Shown: in pieces, positions 12,901-23,930 of the stretch
Numbering within the stretch: the first letter of the stretch is position 1
Layout of the letters: every line of letters starts with the position of its first letter
Source of the DNA: Hanleya hanleyi
Taxonomy: Eukaryota > Mollusca > Polyplacophora > Lepidopleurida > Hanleyidae
DNA: 64,000 nucleotides
Assembly (NCBI GenBank): GCA_036873755.1
Contig: JAVTVY010025135.1
Span: 51,748 to 115,747, forward strand
Direction of reading: 5' to 3'
The notes under the pieces: generated by a model
Seen by the model: only the letters and a program-made list of their open reading frames with translations
The model's database searches: none
Told to the model about the DNA's origin: nothing
Program-made: the position numbers and the translations under genes

Positions 12901-14240
12901 AGTCACACTGCTCATGTATTAGCTTTATAACTATTTATATGTTGTAATGCTCTTCGACTTTTTTATTCAGTCACACAGAACAGTCTGCTGAATGGTAACC
13001 TCAGAGGATTCTACCTTATAGCACTACTAACCATTGATAGCTTTGATTCATGCTTATGTATTCATGTCATGAACGTCAATCAAGTAGGCCGTGTATAAAT
13101 ATTGCTCTATATTATTAGGTGCGGCCGGGCATTGACCCTCTTATCTCCGCTCATAACGAGAATTCAAATCTAACCCAGTGATATAAATTCCAGTAGCTTG
13201 GGCGCCGCATGTATGTTGTTGTTCGGGTCATCTTTTCAAAGTTTGTGGTAAATAGTGTCGATGACGCAAGAATATCGGTATGAATTATCAATATATATCG
13301 ATAACGAGCAACTAGTATTAGTTACTCTTGTCGACTTCATCGTTGGCCAATAATTTAGAAACGCCAATCATTAACCTCACCATTCATCATGCCCACGAAG
13401 AAAATAATACCAGAAGCAAATGAACTAATAGTCTTAAACAGTAGATTAGACTAGATATTCGACAGCCGCCTCGCACTTGCACAGTCTAGTCATATGAAGG
13501 ACAAGATGTGGAGTCGGCGCATGGGGGATCATGAGTGAGACTCATTCAGTATATTTCATAGGCTGGGTAATTGAATTCCGTCATCCCATTTTTTTTATTT
13601 TGAATGTGGGCGAACACGAAACATTCAAGTGTACTGTGCATCTATGTCACATATTTTGTTGTGAGTAGAAAGGCGGTGACTAATGCATCCCATGTAGTCT
13701 ATAATCTTAGTTTACAGACCTAATTTAGTGAAACTTTATCTGTTCAAAACTTTACACCATGTTTAGTTGAGGTAGAGAATGAAACCTCGTGGTTGCAGGT
13801 TTGAAGGATTTGATGGTCGGGTATGCGTTATCATTGTATGTTCTATTCAGCAACCACATCGTTCACCACCAATTAGCATTATTGGGTCGTTGGTCGTTGT
13901 ATTTGCTCTTGTTGGCTTCCTTGCTTCCCTGACTCTTTTGAAGATGCTATATCAACTCATCACCATTATGCCCATGAAGACAATGATACTTAATTGAGTG
14001 AACATTTATTTGTTCAAAACTTTACTTGATATAGAGATTGGAGCCAAGTAGTTGCCGGCTTGACGGATTGGATGGTCTCACCACTGATCTGAAGTGGGTG
14101 TGGTGTACCATTGCTTCCACATCTCATTTGTAAATGACATTTTGTCAAGGAAAAGTTGGAAACGGGTATGCTTATATCTCACTCTTTGAACCGAATCAAT
14201 CCAATATGAATGAATCGGATAACGGTTGTAAAATTGATTT
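12901..14240 (+). repeat. Module C, copy 2
   Basis: Close copy of 5161-6470 with small indels and the same landmarks (CATTGACCCTCTTATCTCC, CACCATTCATCATGCCCACG, TTATGCCCATGAAGACAATG). It shows that C is part of the repeating unit. The plus-strand frame 13779-13997 is interrupted differently in copy 1, so it is not a gene. Confidence 0.75.
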
Positions 14241-14650
14241 TTATTTATTTCGATGCAAAAATCACGAAATCAATCAGTATCTTCCAATATTATAACTTTT
14301 TTTTATAAAATTTTGTGATTTGGGGAATTCTGCACTGAAACATAGAAGCAGAATACATTTGAAACTTTTAGATAATTATTTCCTCGTGAGAATGTTTTTC
14401 CCTTTTCACTTACAAAAGGTAAGGTAACAATTTAGAGCATGACCATTTTACAATACAACAGAGTTGGAGAAGAACAAGAACAACATAGCAAGCGTCAGAT
14501 ACGACATTCAATAATCAGCCGCAGTCCATACACGATTTTCCGCGTCAATAATCGAATATCCCAATGTCTAGGCTTGGGCCACAGATACGCCAACTGACCA
14601 CACACGATCATGGTGAGAGGGAAATGCGGAGAAATGAAAAAATGTGTGAC
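14241..14650. other. No gene recognised
   Basis: AT-rich spacer between module C copy 2 and a B fragment. I see no exon, RNA gene or element end. Confidence 0.45.
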
Positions 14651-15157
14651 GGTTCCCCACTCGGCATGACCAGTATCGGTATCCATGGTATTGCAATTCC
14701 CCGCCTCTCTGTAAGTCCTCTCTCACATGGGTGGAGATATTTTCTGATCAGAAATCCTATAGATTAAAGGCTGGTGGAATTTAACCTGATGCGGTCACAA
14801 ACTGAAAGTTCCTTTTGATGACATTGTGTGATGACGCCAATGGTTACCAATGGTGTATACTTGAGAGGGAACGAAGAAGGGCGGACACACTGACGGCTTG
14901 ATTGGTTACCACATTGCTCATCATCTAGGTACATGTAATCGGTCCTGATTGGTAGATTCTCAGAGCTATGCTTCGTCCAGTTAAATTGGTCCATACCAAC
15001 TATCCAATCAGATTCTGTGATTGCCACTTCCTGTTTCAATTTTGGCCCTGTTAACCAATCAAATAACAGAACTAGCACTTCCGATTTATCTTTTGGTCCT
15101 ATTGTGCAAGTCCCCAATGAGGCGGAACAATATCGAATTTCAAAAATGGTGTGTTAA
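14651..15157 (+). repeat. Module B fragment split by the LTR retrotransposon
   Basis: B-type sequence runs up to AATGGTGTGTTAA at 15157 and resumes after the retrotransposon at 23100 with TTAATAAATCG. Uninterrupted copies at about 9530 and 28205 read GTGTTAATAAAT, so this is an empty-site proof of the insertion point. Confidence 0.75.
15154..15157. repeat. Target site duplication, left (TTAA)
   Basis: TTAA abuts the 5' LTR and is repeated at 23100-23103 after the 3' LTR. The empty site in other module B copies has it once. Confidence 0.85.
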
Positions 15158-15766
15158 TGTGGCAGAGTGTTGTATTTATTTCATGTATTTCATTTGTAGG
15201 TTTCCTTTATATGTTCAGCTATAATATAGCACATATTATAGTGCGACTGTGTAGCAGTGTTGTATTTCTGTGATGTATTTATTTGTAGGATGTTTTTATA
15301 TGTTTAATCCGATGACAGCCGGGTGCACTTGTCCAGACCCTCTGGGAGGGTAGTGGCGCCAAGCTGGCGCATATACAGACTTCTATATTTTAACTTGATT
15401 AATCCCATTGTCTTTGTTAGCTTCAGGTTTCGCGCCCGGTGTAAATTGTATGGTGGCAGCATGCAATTTACCTATATAACCAGAACGGTTGATATATGTT
15501 AAAACATACACACTGTATACTTGATGCGGTCAGACGTTTTTGAAACTGTCGAATACTTTGAAACTGTATATACTTGGGCTCTGAGAAACTTGATGCTGTA
15601 CTTGTTCTGCAGATTGATACAAGCATTCGTACGTGTTTGGGACGACGGATTTATCCGGAAACCCCTGTCACTCTGATAGGGGTTTTATATATATACGCTG
15701 AAGAATAAACCGGCTATATCGAAATCAACCCCAGTTGTCCTTTATATCATTTGGGTGACTGTTACA
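15158..15766 (+). repeat. 5' LTR (609 bp)
   Basis: Begins TGTGGCAGAG and ends GACTGTTACA. It contains a TATA-like CCTATATAAC at 15471-15480 and AATAAA at 15704-15709. Just upstream of AATAAA an 8-bp stem (AAACCCCT at 15659-15666 with AGGGGTTT at 15678-15685) could form a hairpin at the RNA 3' end. Compared with the 3' LTR it has 11 extra bases at about 15360, lying between two GGCGC direct repeats, which suggests slippage. U3/R/U5 borders are not determined. Confidence 0.95.
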
Positions 15767-15768
15767 TT

Positions 15769-15786
15769 TGGAGCCTCCAGCGAGGT
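15769..15786 (+). promoter_or_regulatory. Candidate primer binding site
   Basis: Three bases after the LTR the sequence TGGAGCCTCCAGCGAGG starts with TGG, as expected for pairing with a tRNA 3' CCA end. I cannot say which tRNA matches. Confidence 0.5.
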
Positions 15787-15929
15787 ATAGCCGTGGAAGA
15801 AATCTGGCGTATTGAGACCGGTGAGCAATCGTGTCCCAGGCCCATACACCAAGCTGTCTCAACCCATTAAAGGAACAGTCCATTCCCCGGACAGAGGTCT
15901 ACAATATTCTCCTAACTGTGTCTTCAGGC

Positions 15930-16105
15930 CATCAGCCGAACTCTGTTGTCGAGCCATTCGTCGAAGAGTTGTCGAATTATTCGCCGAAGTGTTGTAGCCA
16001 TTCGCCGAACTCGGTTGTGACGACGTGCGCCGAACTCTGTTGTAAAGACGTTCGCCGAACTGCGTATCAAACCATTCGCCGAACTGTCCATCAGACGATT
16101 CTGCA
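15930..16105. repeat. Seven degenerate ~21-25 bp tandem repeats in the leader
   Basis: Units start GCCGAACTCTGTTGT or close variants and end CATTC or GTTC, repeated about seven times, giving clusters of TTCGCCGAA. The inner TTCGSCGAA is self-complementary, so the leader RNA could fold into serial small hairpins. A packaging or dimerisation role is only a guess. Confidence 0.75.
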
Positions 16106-16870
16106 AACCACATGAACAGTGACTATCTGTACTACATCTGTGTAATTCTAATAACGTTATTTGTATTGACTTCTGCAAAAAGTTTGTGCATAGCATTTTC
16201 CGAACTAATGAACAGTCAAAACGTGTTTGGAGTATTACCCTATATAAATAGTTCTCACAATATATCGCTTGAGCTAAAACACAATAGATTGAGCTGAACA
16301 AATTGACAATATTGAAGTGATACACCTGAGTGTATGTCATTTGTACGGACTGGAATAGAGACAATACATCGTGAACTCCAGTGAGCATTGTTTGATTGCC
16401 AATTGTTTCTGTTGTATGCTATTGTATTGCCTGTTTGATATATGTCCCCAATACAACATTTACCTGTGTCCTTGTGGCCTTTGTAGTTTCACATACTCCA
16501 AATTTCGGCTGGTATCAAATTCCAAACAAAACAATTTTTTTTGTTTTCACCAAGATACATTCAGCAGCTTGATATGTTTGATTATATTTTTGGGATGATA
16601 TGTGATGTATTGTATATGGTATCGTCAAAATTATATTGAGTAATATATCAGTCTGGATTGATGCATTCATCATGCCTGCGTGATTTTGGGAACATTTTGT
16701 TTGGTAGATAGCCCATTATTTTGCAGCACGAAAGTGACAAGTTTTGTGACGTCTTCCACCCGGAATTCTGAGGTACTGTACTATTTACTGATTTTTTGCA
16801 ATAGATCGTATATTTCATATATTTGTATAAACATAACTGGTAAACTTAACGATACTTCTAAATCGTCACC

Positions 16871-18043
16871 ATGGCGTCTCAATTTACGGACGACGAAGCT
16901 AAAGCATTACTTAATACGTTGTCACAAATGAATATTAAACCTAAAGCTGACAATCCAGATGACTTTACCAAATGGATGAAGGATTTTGTTGCGTCACAGG
17001 GTGAGTCTACGGTTAAGGTTGAACCCCCGGTTAGTAGAACAGCCTTGCTGGGAAGTGTGCAGACGCCCAAGATATCATTCTTTTCAGGAGACACCTCTAA
17101 GAAGACAGACACTCCATATGATCTATGGAATTATGAGGTAAAATGTTTGATACAAGAGAAAATATATCCTACTGAGGTTATTGCGCAAGCCGTTAGACGG
17201 TCGCTTAAGGGTGAAGCCGGAAGGGTGGTTATGCGACTTGGACCCAACTCTGGTTTATCCGAAATGGTCGCTAAATTAGACAGCATATATGGAGCTGTAG
17301 AAGTAAAAGAAACGTTGTTAGCGCAATTCTACAGTGCTAGACAGCGCGATGACGAGGACGTTTCAAGTTGGGGTTGCCGCCTAGAGGACATTTTGAACAA
17401 AGCTGTGGAACAGGGACAGGTCCGAGGTAATCAGGTTAACGATATGCTTCGGGCTATGTTTTGGTCTGGTCTTAAGAAATCACTCCGAGATGTATCTGGG
17501 TATATGTTTGACCGAATTACAGGGTTTGATGAGCTAAGGGTAGCTCTCCGCCAGGTGGAGCATGAACAGAAGCGGTACAAGGGAGAATCCACATCCTCGA
17601 AGAAGAACTGCGCCACTGCTAAATCTGCCAGCGTAAGTGAAAACGATTCCGAACTGAAGCAATTAAAGGGGTTAATTCATAGGCTGGTGAATGACGTGGA
17701 CACTCTGAAAAAGAAATCCGAATCTCCTATGGCTTCTTCATTGGGAACACATCAGACACCCCACACCGCTGTGCCTTCCGGATACCCATATCAACATGCA
17801 GCACGTGAGTATCAGCAAGCACAACGAGGCTACCGACGAGGTTCTAGAGGGGGTTACCGTGGGTCTCGTGGCTCCCAGGAACGGAATCATAGGGGAAGAG
17901 GTCAAAATCCCGGTGCGCAACATGATGTTGATGTGGAAGAACCCGAATGCTGGACATGTCACCAGAGGGGCCATATTGCGATTGGCTGCAGAGCTAAGGT
18001 TGGTTTAAACTCCAGGGGGCATATGGGGAGGGACAACCTATAG
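16871..18043 (+). CDS. gag: Gag polyprotein, PNMA-like capsid with CCHC knuckle
   Basis: 390 codons, complete. The ATG sits in a strong context (CACCATGG), supporting this start over the weak upstream ATGs. Residues about 65-240 look like a PNMA/Ty3-type capsid: a TPKISFFSGD entry motif, then an acidic/hydrophobic helical stretch around YDLWNYEVKCLI. Residues about 240-285 are lysine-rich. Residues about 315-345 are rich in Arg, Gly and Tyr, typical of RNA binding. A CX2CX4HX4C zinc knuckle spans residues 360-373 (17948-17989). Gag forms the particle shell and binds the RNA. Pol overlaps the 3' end in the -1 frame. The PNMA link is a judgement from sequence style, not a search. Confidence 0.93.
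   Translation: MASQFTDDEAKALLNTLSQMNIKPKADNPDDFTKWMKDFVASQGESTVKVEPPVSRTALLGSVQTPKISFFSGDTSKKTDTPYDLWNYEVKCLIQEKIYPTEVIAQAVRRSLKGEAGRVVMRLGPNSGLSEMVAKLDSIYGAVEVKETLLAQFYSARQRDDEDVSSWGCRLEDILNKAVEQGQVRGNQVNDMLRAMFWSGLKKSLRDVSGYMFDRITGFDELRVALRQVEHEQKRYKGESTSSKKNCATAKSASVSENDSELKQLKGLIHRLVNDVDTLKKKSESPMASSLGTHQTPHTAVPSGYPYQHAAREYQQAQRGYRRGSRGGYRGSRGSQERNHRGRGQNPGAQHDVDVEEPECWTCHQRGHIAIGCRAKVGLNSRGHMGRDNL
18004..18010 (+). promoter_or_regulatory. -1 ribosomal frameshift heptamer UUUAAAC
   Basis: TTTAAAC lies in the gag-pol overlap with the exact register X XXY YYZ in the gag frame: TTA at 18005-18007 and AAC at 18008-18010. A -1 slip leads straight into the open pol frame at 18010. The pol frame is closed upstream by TAA at 17995-17997 and gag stops at 18043, so slippage must occur in this 46-base window. 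A GGGAC/GTCCC pairing (18030-18034 with 18059-18063) is possible downstream, but it is further away than usual and I see no clear pseudoknot. Confidence 0.85.
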
Positions 18044-21000
18044 GTTTCAGAGTTAGCAGTCCCGAAACTGAGACTACCATCGATAGAGGTTTACCTGAGG
18101 GATTACTGGGTAAAGGTAATGACGTGACAGTTACTGTTGATTCCATCGCTTCAACGGCATTGCTGGATACTGGAGCAACCGTGTCTACTATCAGTGAATC
18201 CTTTTACAATGAGAAGTTGTCACATATACCCATCAATACTTTGAGTAGCATCTTAGATATAGAGTGTGCCGATGGAAACTGTTTACCATACTTGGGTTAC
18301 ATAGAGGTGGATGTTGATGTCATTGGACTTCCGGTTGATGGTGCGCAGAAGTGTTTGCTGCTGGTTGTACCTGATAGTAAGTATAGTTCAAATGTACCTA
18401 TATTACTGGGAACTAATGTTCTTACTCACTTCATGGGAATTTGTCGACAGCAGCATGGTGAGAAGTTCCTGCAGACCGCCCAGCTGTTCACACCGTGGTA
18501 TCTGACATTCCACTGCATGCTGTTGCGAGAGAAGGAGTTGCAAAGAAATGAGTTCAGACTAGCCACCGTGAAGAGTGCCGAAGGATCCAATGTTATCATC
18601 CCGCCGAATAGTGACGTCACCACCATGGGTCGTTTGGATAAGACGATGTCGTACCATACATCTTGTGCATTGCTTCAGCCTTCCAAGTTATCATCTATTT
18701 CGTCGGATCTGGACATCTCATCTACGTTAATCACCTATGATTATGGTAAGACTGACCGTGTTGAAGTTCACATTTCTAATGTCACAACACAAACCATGGT
18801 GATTCCACCCAAAGCTACCCTGTGTGAGTTGCAACCGGTTATAGTGGAGAAGGCACCCGACACTGAGAGAATAGATGACGTCACAGACCTTCTAGGACAG
18901 GTAGATATATGCACGTCAGATGTCTCACCACAGGAAGTAGATCAGTGCAAAGACCTTATTACCAACTATCGTAATATATTTGCTTGTAATGATTTCGAGC
19001 TAGGGAGGACCAACAAAGTGACACATCGCATTGAGTTGACTGATGACCACCCATTCAAGCAACGCCATCGTCGCATCCCACCATCAATGCATGAGGAGGT
19101 TCGGAATCATTTACGTCAGCTGCTGGCAACAGGAGTTGTTCGTCCATCGCATTCACCATGGGCATCGAATGTGGTATTGGTACGCAAGAAGGACGATAAA
19201 CTGCGCATGTGCGTCGACTTCAGGCAGCTGAACCAAAGAACCATCAAGGATTCCTATGCCCTACCGAGGATAGACGAACTGCTTGACTGTCTTTCTGGGT
19301 CCTGTTACTTCTCTGTGCTGGATCTCAAGAGCGGCTATCACCAAGTCGAGATCTGTGAAGACCACAAACAACGGACAGCGTTTACGGTTGGTCCGCTGGG
19401 ATTCTACGAGTTCAATCGTATGCCTTTCGGATTGGTTAACGCTCCAGCAACATACCAACGCTGAATGGAACAGGTATTAGATGGTCTTAACTTGCGGATC
19501 TGCTTGGTATATATTGATGATGTCATCATTTTGTCAGATACCCTAGAAGAACATCTCATCCGTCTTGAACAGGTGTTCGAGCGACTTCAGGAGACTGGTA
19601 TGCCCCTTGCCCCAAAGAAGTGTTCATTTCTCAACGACAGAGTGAAGTATGTTGGCCACATCGTGTCAGCAGATGGTATCGAAGCTGATCCCGAGAAGGT
19701 GGACAAGGTTGTCAATTGGCCGACGCCGCAGACTCCCGAAGAAGTAAGACAGTTTTTAGGTTTTGCTGGATATTACCGGAAGTTTGTTCGTAATTACTCC
19801 CATATTGCAAAGCCCTTGACAGAACTGCTACCAGCTACAGCCACGAAGAAGTCAAACACATCCAAGAAGAGGTGCAAGCCGGTAGAGAAACCATGGTGTT
19901 GGGGTGACGACCAGAAGAGCGCACTCCAACAGCTAAAGGAACTACTTTCTTCACCACCTGTACTTGGATACGCCGATTATACTATTCCATTCGAGCTACA
20001 CACCGATGCCAGCCAGAAGGGACTTGGAGCTGTCTTGTATCAGGAGCAGCAGGGAGTGACACGAGTCATCAGCTATGCCAGCTGGTCTGTATCCAAGTCT
20101 GAGAGGAACTATGCAGCACATAAGTTGGAATTTCTTGCACTCAAATGGGCTGTATGCGAGAAATTCCATGATTACCTCTATGGTCGGCGGTTCGTGGTTA
20201 AAACAGACAACAACCCCTTGACGTATGTTCTGACGTCAGCCAAGCTAGATGCGACTGGTCACCGATGGCTTGCTAGCTTAGCCTGCTATGACTTCAGTAT
20301 AGAGTACCGGAGTGGAAAACTGAATGCAGATGCTGATGCCCTTTCTCGACTACCCGAGAGAAGTGAGACAGATGAGACGTGTGTGCCTACAAATGATGAA
20401 TCGCACGAGGAGACGGGTAAGCAGATTGATATAGATTCAGTGAAGTCTGTTTGTTGTGTACCTTCTCAACCATTTGTAGCCACCCTTTGTGTATCTGCCG
20501 ATGTGCTCGAGACGCTGCCGGCGTCAACGTGTTCTAACATGCACCACATGGAAGACGATGACTGGAGACGTGTGCAATCCCAGGATCCGCTTCTTGGAGT
20601 ATGGATTGATCATGTGCAGAAGGGACGTAAGCCAGAACGAGGTACACTGCGAACAGGATCGGAGCATCGTTCCATGTTAAGGACGTTTGGAAAGCTCGTT
20701 CTTCATAACGGCATCCTTCATCGACAAACTTGCAGTGACGGTAAGATCAGGAAACAGTTGCTTCTTCCCAGGTCCCATATTCCTCAAGCGTTGCGAGGAC
20801 TGCATAATGACGTTGGGCACCCAGGACGGGACCGTACTCTCAGCCTCTTGAAAGACCGATTTTACTGGCCTAGTATGCACAAGGACGTGGAAGAGTGGCT
20901 TGCTTCATGTGACAGATGTTTGAAGAGGAAGTCTCCCACGAACTTGAGGGCGCCGCTAGTTAGCATCACAACGACACAGCCTTTGGAACTGGTTTGTATA

Positions 21001-22470
21001 GATTTTCTTACGCTCGAGACATCCAAGGGTGGATTCCAACATATCCTCGTCATTACAGACCATTTCACTCGTTATGCTCAAGCGGTTCCCACAAGAAACA
21101 TGACAGCAAAGACGACAGCAGATGCACTGTTCAACCAGTTTATAGTGCATTATGGGTTACCTAAACGCATCCATTCCGATCAGGGAGCTAACTTCGAGGG
21201 TAAGCTGATTAAAGAACTGTGTTCCATGTTGGGTGTAACTAAATCCAGAACAACGCCTTATCATCCCATGGGAAACGGAATGACTGAGCGTTTCAATAGG
21301 ACGTTACTGGGAATGTTGGGCACTCTACGACCAGACCAGAAACGTGATTGGAAGACGCATGTAAGTCCGCTGGTGCATGCGTACAATTGCACTAGGCATG
21401 AGAGTACTGGGCAGTCGCTATTCTTTCTAATGTTCGGTAGAGAACCTCGTCTACCTATTGATGTAGCATTTGGTATCGATCTTGGCACTTCTGTAAATGA
21501 ATCTCTTTCCAGCTATGTTGAAGATCTGCGGTCCAAGCTTCAAGACTCGTACGATTTGGCGTCCCAGGAAGCTACCAAGGCTCGGAACAGACAGAAGAAG
21601 GTATATGACACGAAGATTCGTGGTGCGACAGTGCAAAAGGGAGACAGAGTACTAGTGAAGATTCTCGCCTTTGAGGGTAAGCATAAAATCGCTGATCATT
21701 GGGAAGAGAACATATACGTTGTTCTTAGGCAGCCCAATGATGACATCCCTGTTTACGAGGTACAGAGGGAGGATGGTATAGGCCGGAAGCGGACGTTGCA
21801 CCGAAATCGTCTACTTCCGATTGGGGCGATCAATATCGACGTTGATGAACCTCCACAGATGATAGCTCCGGTGCCCAAACCTAGGACAAGGGCAGCAGCT
21901 AAGGTTGATCTCTCTTGTACGAGCGATACTGGGGACGATTCTGATGATGATTCAAGCATGACAGTATTTATGGAACCCTCAACACAGCAATCGACAGACG
22001 TTGGTGGAGCTTATCCTGCCGAGAGACGATCTGTTGGTTCAGCTGATGAGACTGAGTTGGAGGATGGGCCAGTTATCTCACAGCAGGCGTCTAGTGACGG
22101 CTACGACCCTCCTGTGGGAGAAGGGAGTACTGGGGTCAGTGGTGACGATCACACATCAGTTGACGATGGAGATGATTCCAGTATGTCCAATGAAAGTCCC
22201 GTGGATGACAGTGGAAATGGCGCTGTAGCTGTTTCCGATACACTGTCCACTCATGAAAACGAACGTCCAGTACCGCTGCCGCGAAAATCGAACAGGACAC
22301 GAACACAACCTGAGTGGATGCGATCGGGTGAGTATGTTACGCAGATGCAGCCCGATTGGGTAAGTAAAGTCCACATGTTGCAGTCATTGGCATCTACTGA
22401 TATGTTTTCAGGGAAAGAAGACGAAGTTTCCAAGGCGATACTCAGCGTTGTCTTGAAAGAAGATAAATGA
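18010..22470 (+). pseudogene. pol: Pol polyprotein (PR-RT-RNase H-IN) with one internal TGA
   Basis: Open from 18010 to the stop at 22468-22470 except for TGA at 19462-19464. Domains in order: retropepsin with active-site DTG at 18166-18174; reverse transcriptase with VDFRQLN, LDLKSGYHQV, the FGL motif and catalytic YIDD at 19510-19521; RNase H with HTDAS near 20,000; integrase with HX4HX29CX2C zinc finger at about 20800-20925 and a catalytic D,D(35)E triad at 21001, 21178 and 21286. A C-terminal tail of about 230 residues is rich in Asp, Ser and Glu. The TGA falls between the FGL and YIDD motifs, so the RT would be cut in its palm. Everything downstream is undamaged, which points to a recent mutation or a sequencing error. 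GTG at 18124 is not a real start; translation is expected by frameshift. Confidence 0.95.
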
Positions 22471-22487
22471 TGAGGACATCATTTCCT

Positions 22488-22501
22488 GCCAGAGAGGACT
22501 G
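22488..22501 (+). promoter_or_regulatory. Candidate polypurine tract
   Basis: The short purine run AGAGAGGA followed by CTG ends just before the 3' LTR. It is weak compared with typical tracts, and position is the main argument. Confidence 0.4.
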
Positions 22502-23099
22502 TGTGGCAGAGTGTTGTATTTATTTCATGTATTTCATTTGTAGGTTTCCTTTATATGTTCAGCTATAATATAGCACATATTATAGTGCGACTGTGTAGCA
22601 GTGTTGTATTTCTGTGATGTATTTATTTGTAGGATGTTTTTATATGTTTAATCCGATGACAGCCGGGTGCACTTGTCCAGACCCTCTGGGAGGGTAGTGG
22701 CGCATATACAGACTTCTATATTTTAACTTGATTAATCCCATTGTCTTTGTTAGCTTCAGGTTTCGCGCCCGGTGTAAATTGTATGGTGGCAGCATGCAAT
22801 TTACCTATATAACCAGAACGGTTGATATATGTTAAAACATACACACTGTATACTTGATGCGGTCAGACGTTTTTGAAACTGTCGAATACTTTGAAACTGT
22901 ATATACCTGGGCTCTGAGAAACTTGATGCTGTACTTGTTCTGCAGATTGATACAAGCATTCGTACGTGTTTGGGACGACGGATTTATCCGGAAACCCCTG
23001 TCACTCTGATAGGGGTTTTATATATATACACTGAAGAATAAACCGGCTATATCGAAATCAACCCCAGTTGTCCTTTATATCATTTGGGTGACTGTTACA
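22502..23099 (+). repeat. 3' LTR (598 bp)
   Basis: Matches the 5' LTR over its full length apart from the missing 11 bases between GGCGC repeats and two single-base changes (in the GGGCTC upstream context, and in the TATATATAC-CTGAAG stretch). It carries the same TATA-like motif, hairpin and AATAAA. It ends GACTGTTACA before the TTAA duplication. Confidence 0.95.
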
Positions 23100-23103
23100 T
23101 TAA
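23100..23103. repeat. Target site duplication, right (TTAA)
   Basis: Matches 15154-15157. Module B resumes directly afterwards. Confidence 0.85.
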
Positions 23104-23544
23104 TAAATCGAAAAATGACAACACAAAATGTATCTTGCTTTTGATATACGATATACGCATGCACTTGTAGATGTCATTCACGTAGGTCATCTCTCTCGTT
23201 GATTTGCTGAGGAGGTAATTGCTACAGATGTCGATACCATTGTAAGAGAAACTCTGGTCCCCCAGATATGAGTGTCCGCTTGCTATGATTTAACCTAGTC
23301 CGGACACTGACATATGAAAAGCATCACCGGGATATCAGAGTCCGCTCTAGGTAAAGTAAAGGAGACTGGACACTAGTCTCTGGGGACAACCATTTCATTC
23401 ACACCGGTACCTCAAGAATATTGTAACGCTTAAAGGGCTTTGTCAAGATAATATGTATGTATAATAGTGGGCTGGAAAGGAATTGTTCAAGCTATCTTAT
23501 TCATGTTCTGTACGGTATAGTTGTTGTATTTTTCATGAATATAA
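23104..23544 (+). repeat. Remainder of split module B and spacer
   Basis: Starts with the B ending (CTTTTGATATACGATATACG) and then runs into about 350 bases that I do not match elsewhere in the window. No gene seen. Confidence 0.55.
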
Positions 23545-23930
23545 GGTGTAACTATGTTGTGATGTTCTGTTTGTTCTTGTCGTTAGTCTTCTTAAATCAA
23601 AAGCAATAAATCTTATTTCTATTCCATTCTGCTATTCAGTTAGTCTGGGACTTTTCTCGGAAGCGAGGAAAACCACTGTTGGATTATGAAAAGCGTGAAA
23701 ATAAACAATCAGGAATTGATTAAACATTAACAACATAAATCAACACGGTTAGAGCGTTGTTATTGTTTTCAGTAACGAAACTGTAGAAGTGGGCATTTCG
23801 TTACTCAATTGATAACGTCTTTGAATTTCGTACTTTAAGGCACTGGTGATAACAGTACTAAATATTAAAAAGTTTGAGAAGTGAAACCAAGGAAATGTTC
23901 CGTGTTTCATACCCATGAATTCAGGTCATG
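23545..23930 (+). repeat. Module D, copy 2 (internally deleted)
   Basis: Parallels 7421-8345 but lacks about 520 bases. It joins GACTTTTCTCGGAAGC directly to the CCACTGTTGGATT part. Confidence 0.7.

Larger units (their letters stand above)
15767..16870 (+). other. Retrotransposon leader
   Basis: About 1.1 kb between the LTR and gag. It has many upstream ATGs and short frames (for example at 15812, 15831 and 16112), so gag translation would need splicing, re-initiation or internal entry. It includes the seven-unit repeat at 15930-16105. The remaining part is T-rich with no conserved domain. The short frames are not called as genes. Confidence 0.7.
15158..23099 (+). mobile_element. Ty3/Gypsy LTR retrotransposon, near-intact
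   Basis: A 7,942-bp element in the order LTR, candidate primer site, leader, gag, pol (protease, RT, RNase H, integrase), candidate purine tract, LTR. Integrase downstream of RNase H is the Ty3/Gypsy order. The target duplication is TTAA (15154-15157 and 23100-23103). LTRs start TG and end CA. They differ by two substitutions plus one 11-bp indel, so the insertion is young. No env-like frame lies between pol and the 3' LTR. One in-frame TGA interrupts the RT, so this copy is probably not autonomous. It is nested in module B. Confidence 0.97.

Noticed and set aside
18124..18126. GTG as the start of pol
   Set aside because: Pol is open upstream to 17998 and a frameshift heptamer sits at 18004, so a non-ATG start is unnecessary.
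22471..22501. Envelope gene after pol
   Set aside because: Only about 30 bases separate the pol stop from the 3' LTR.
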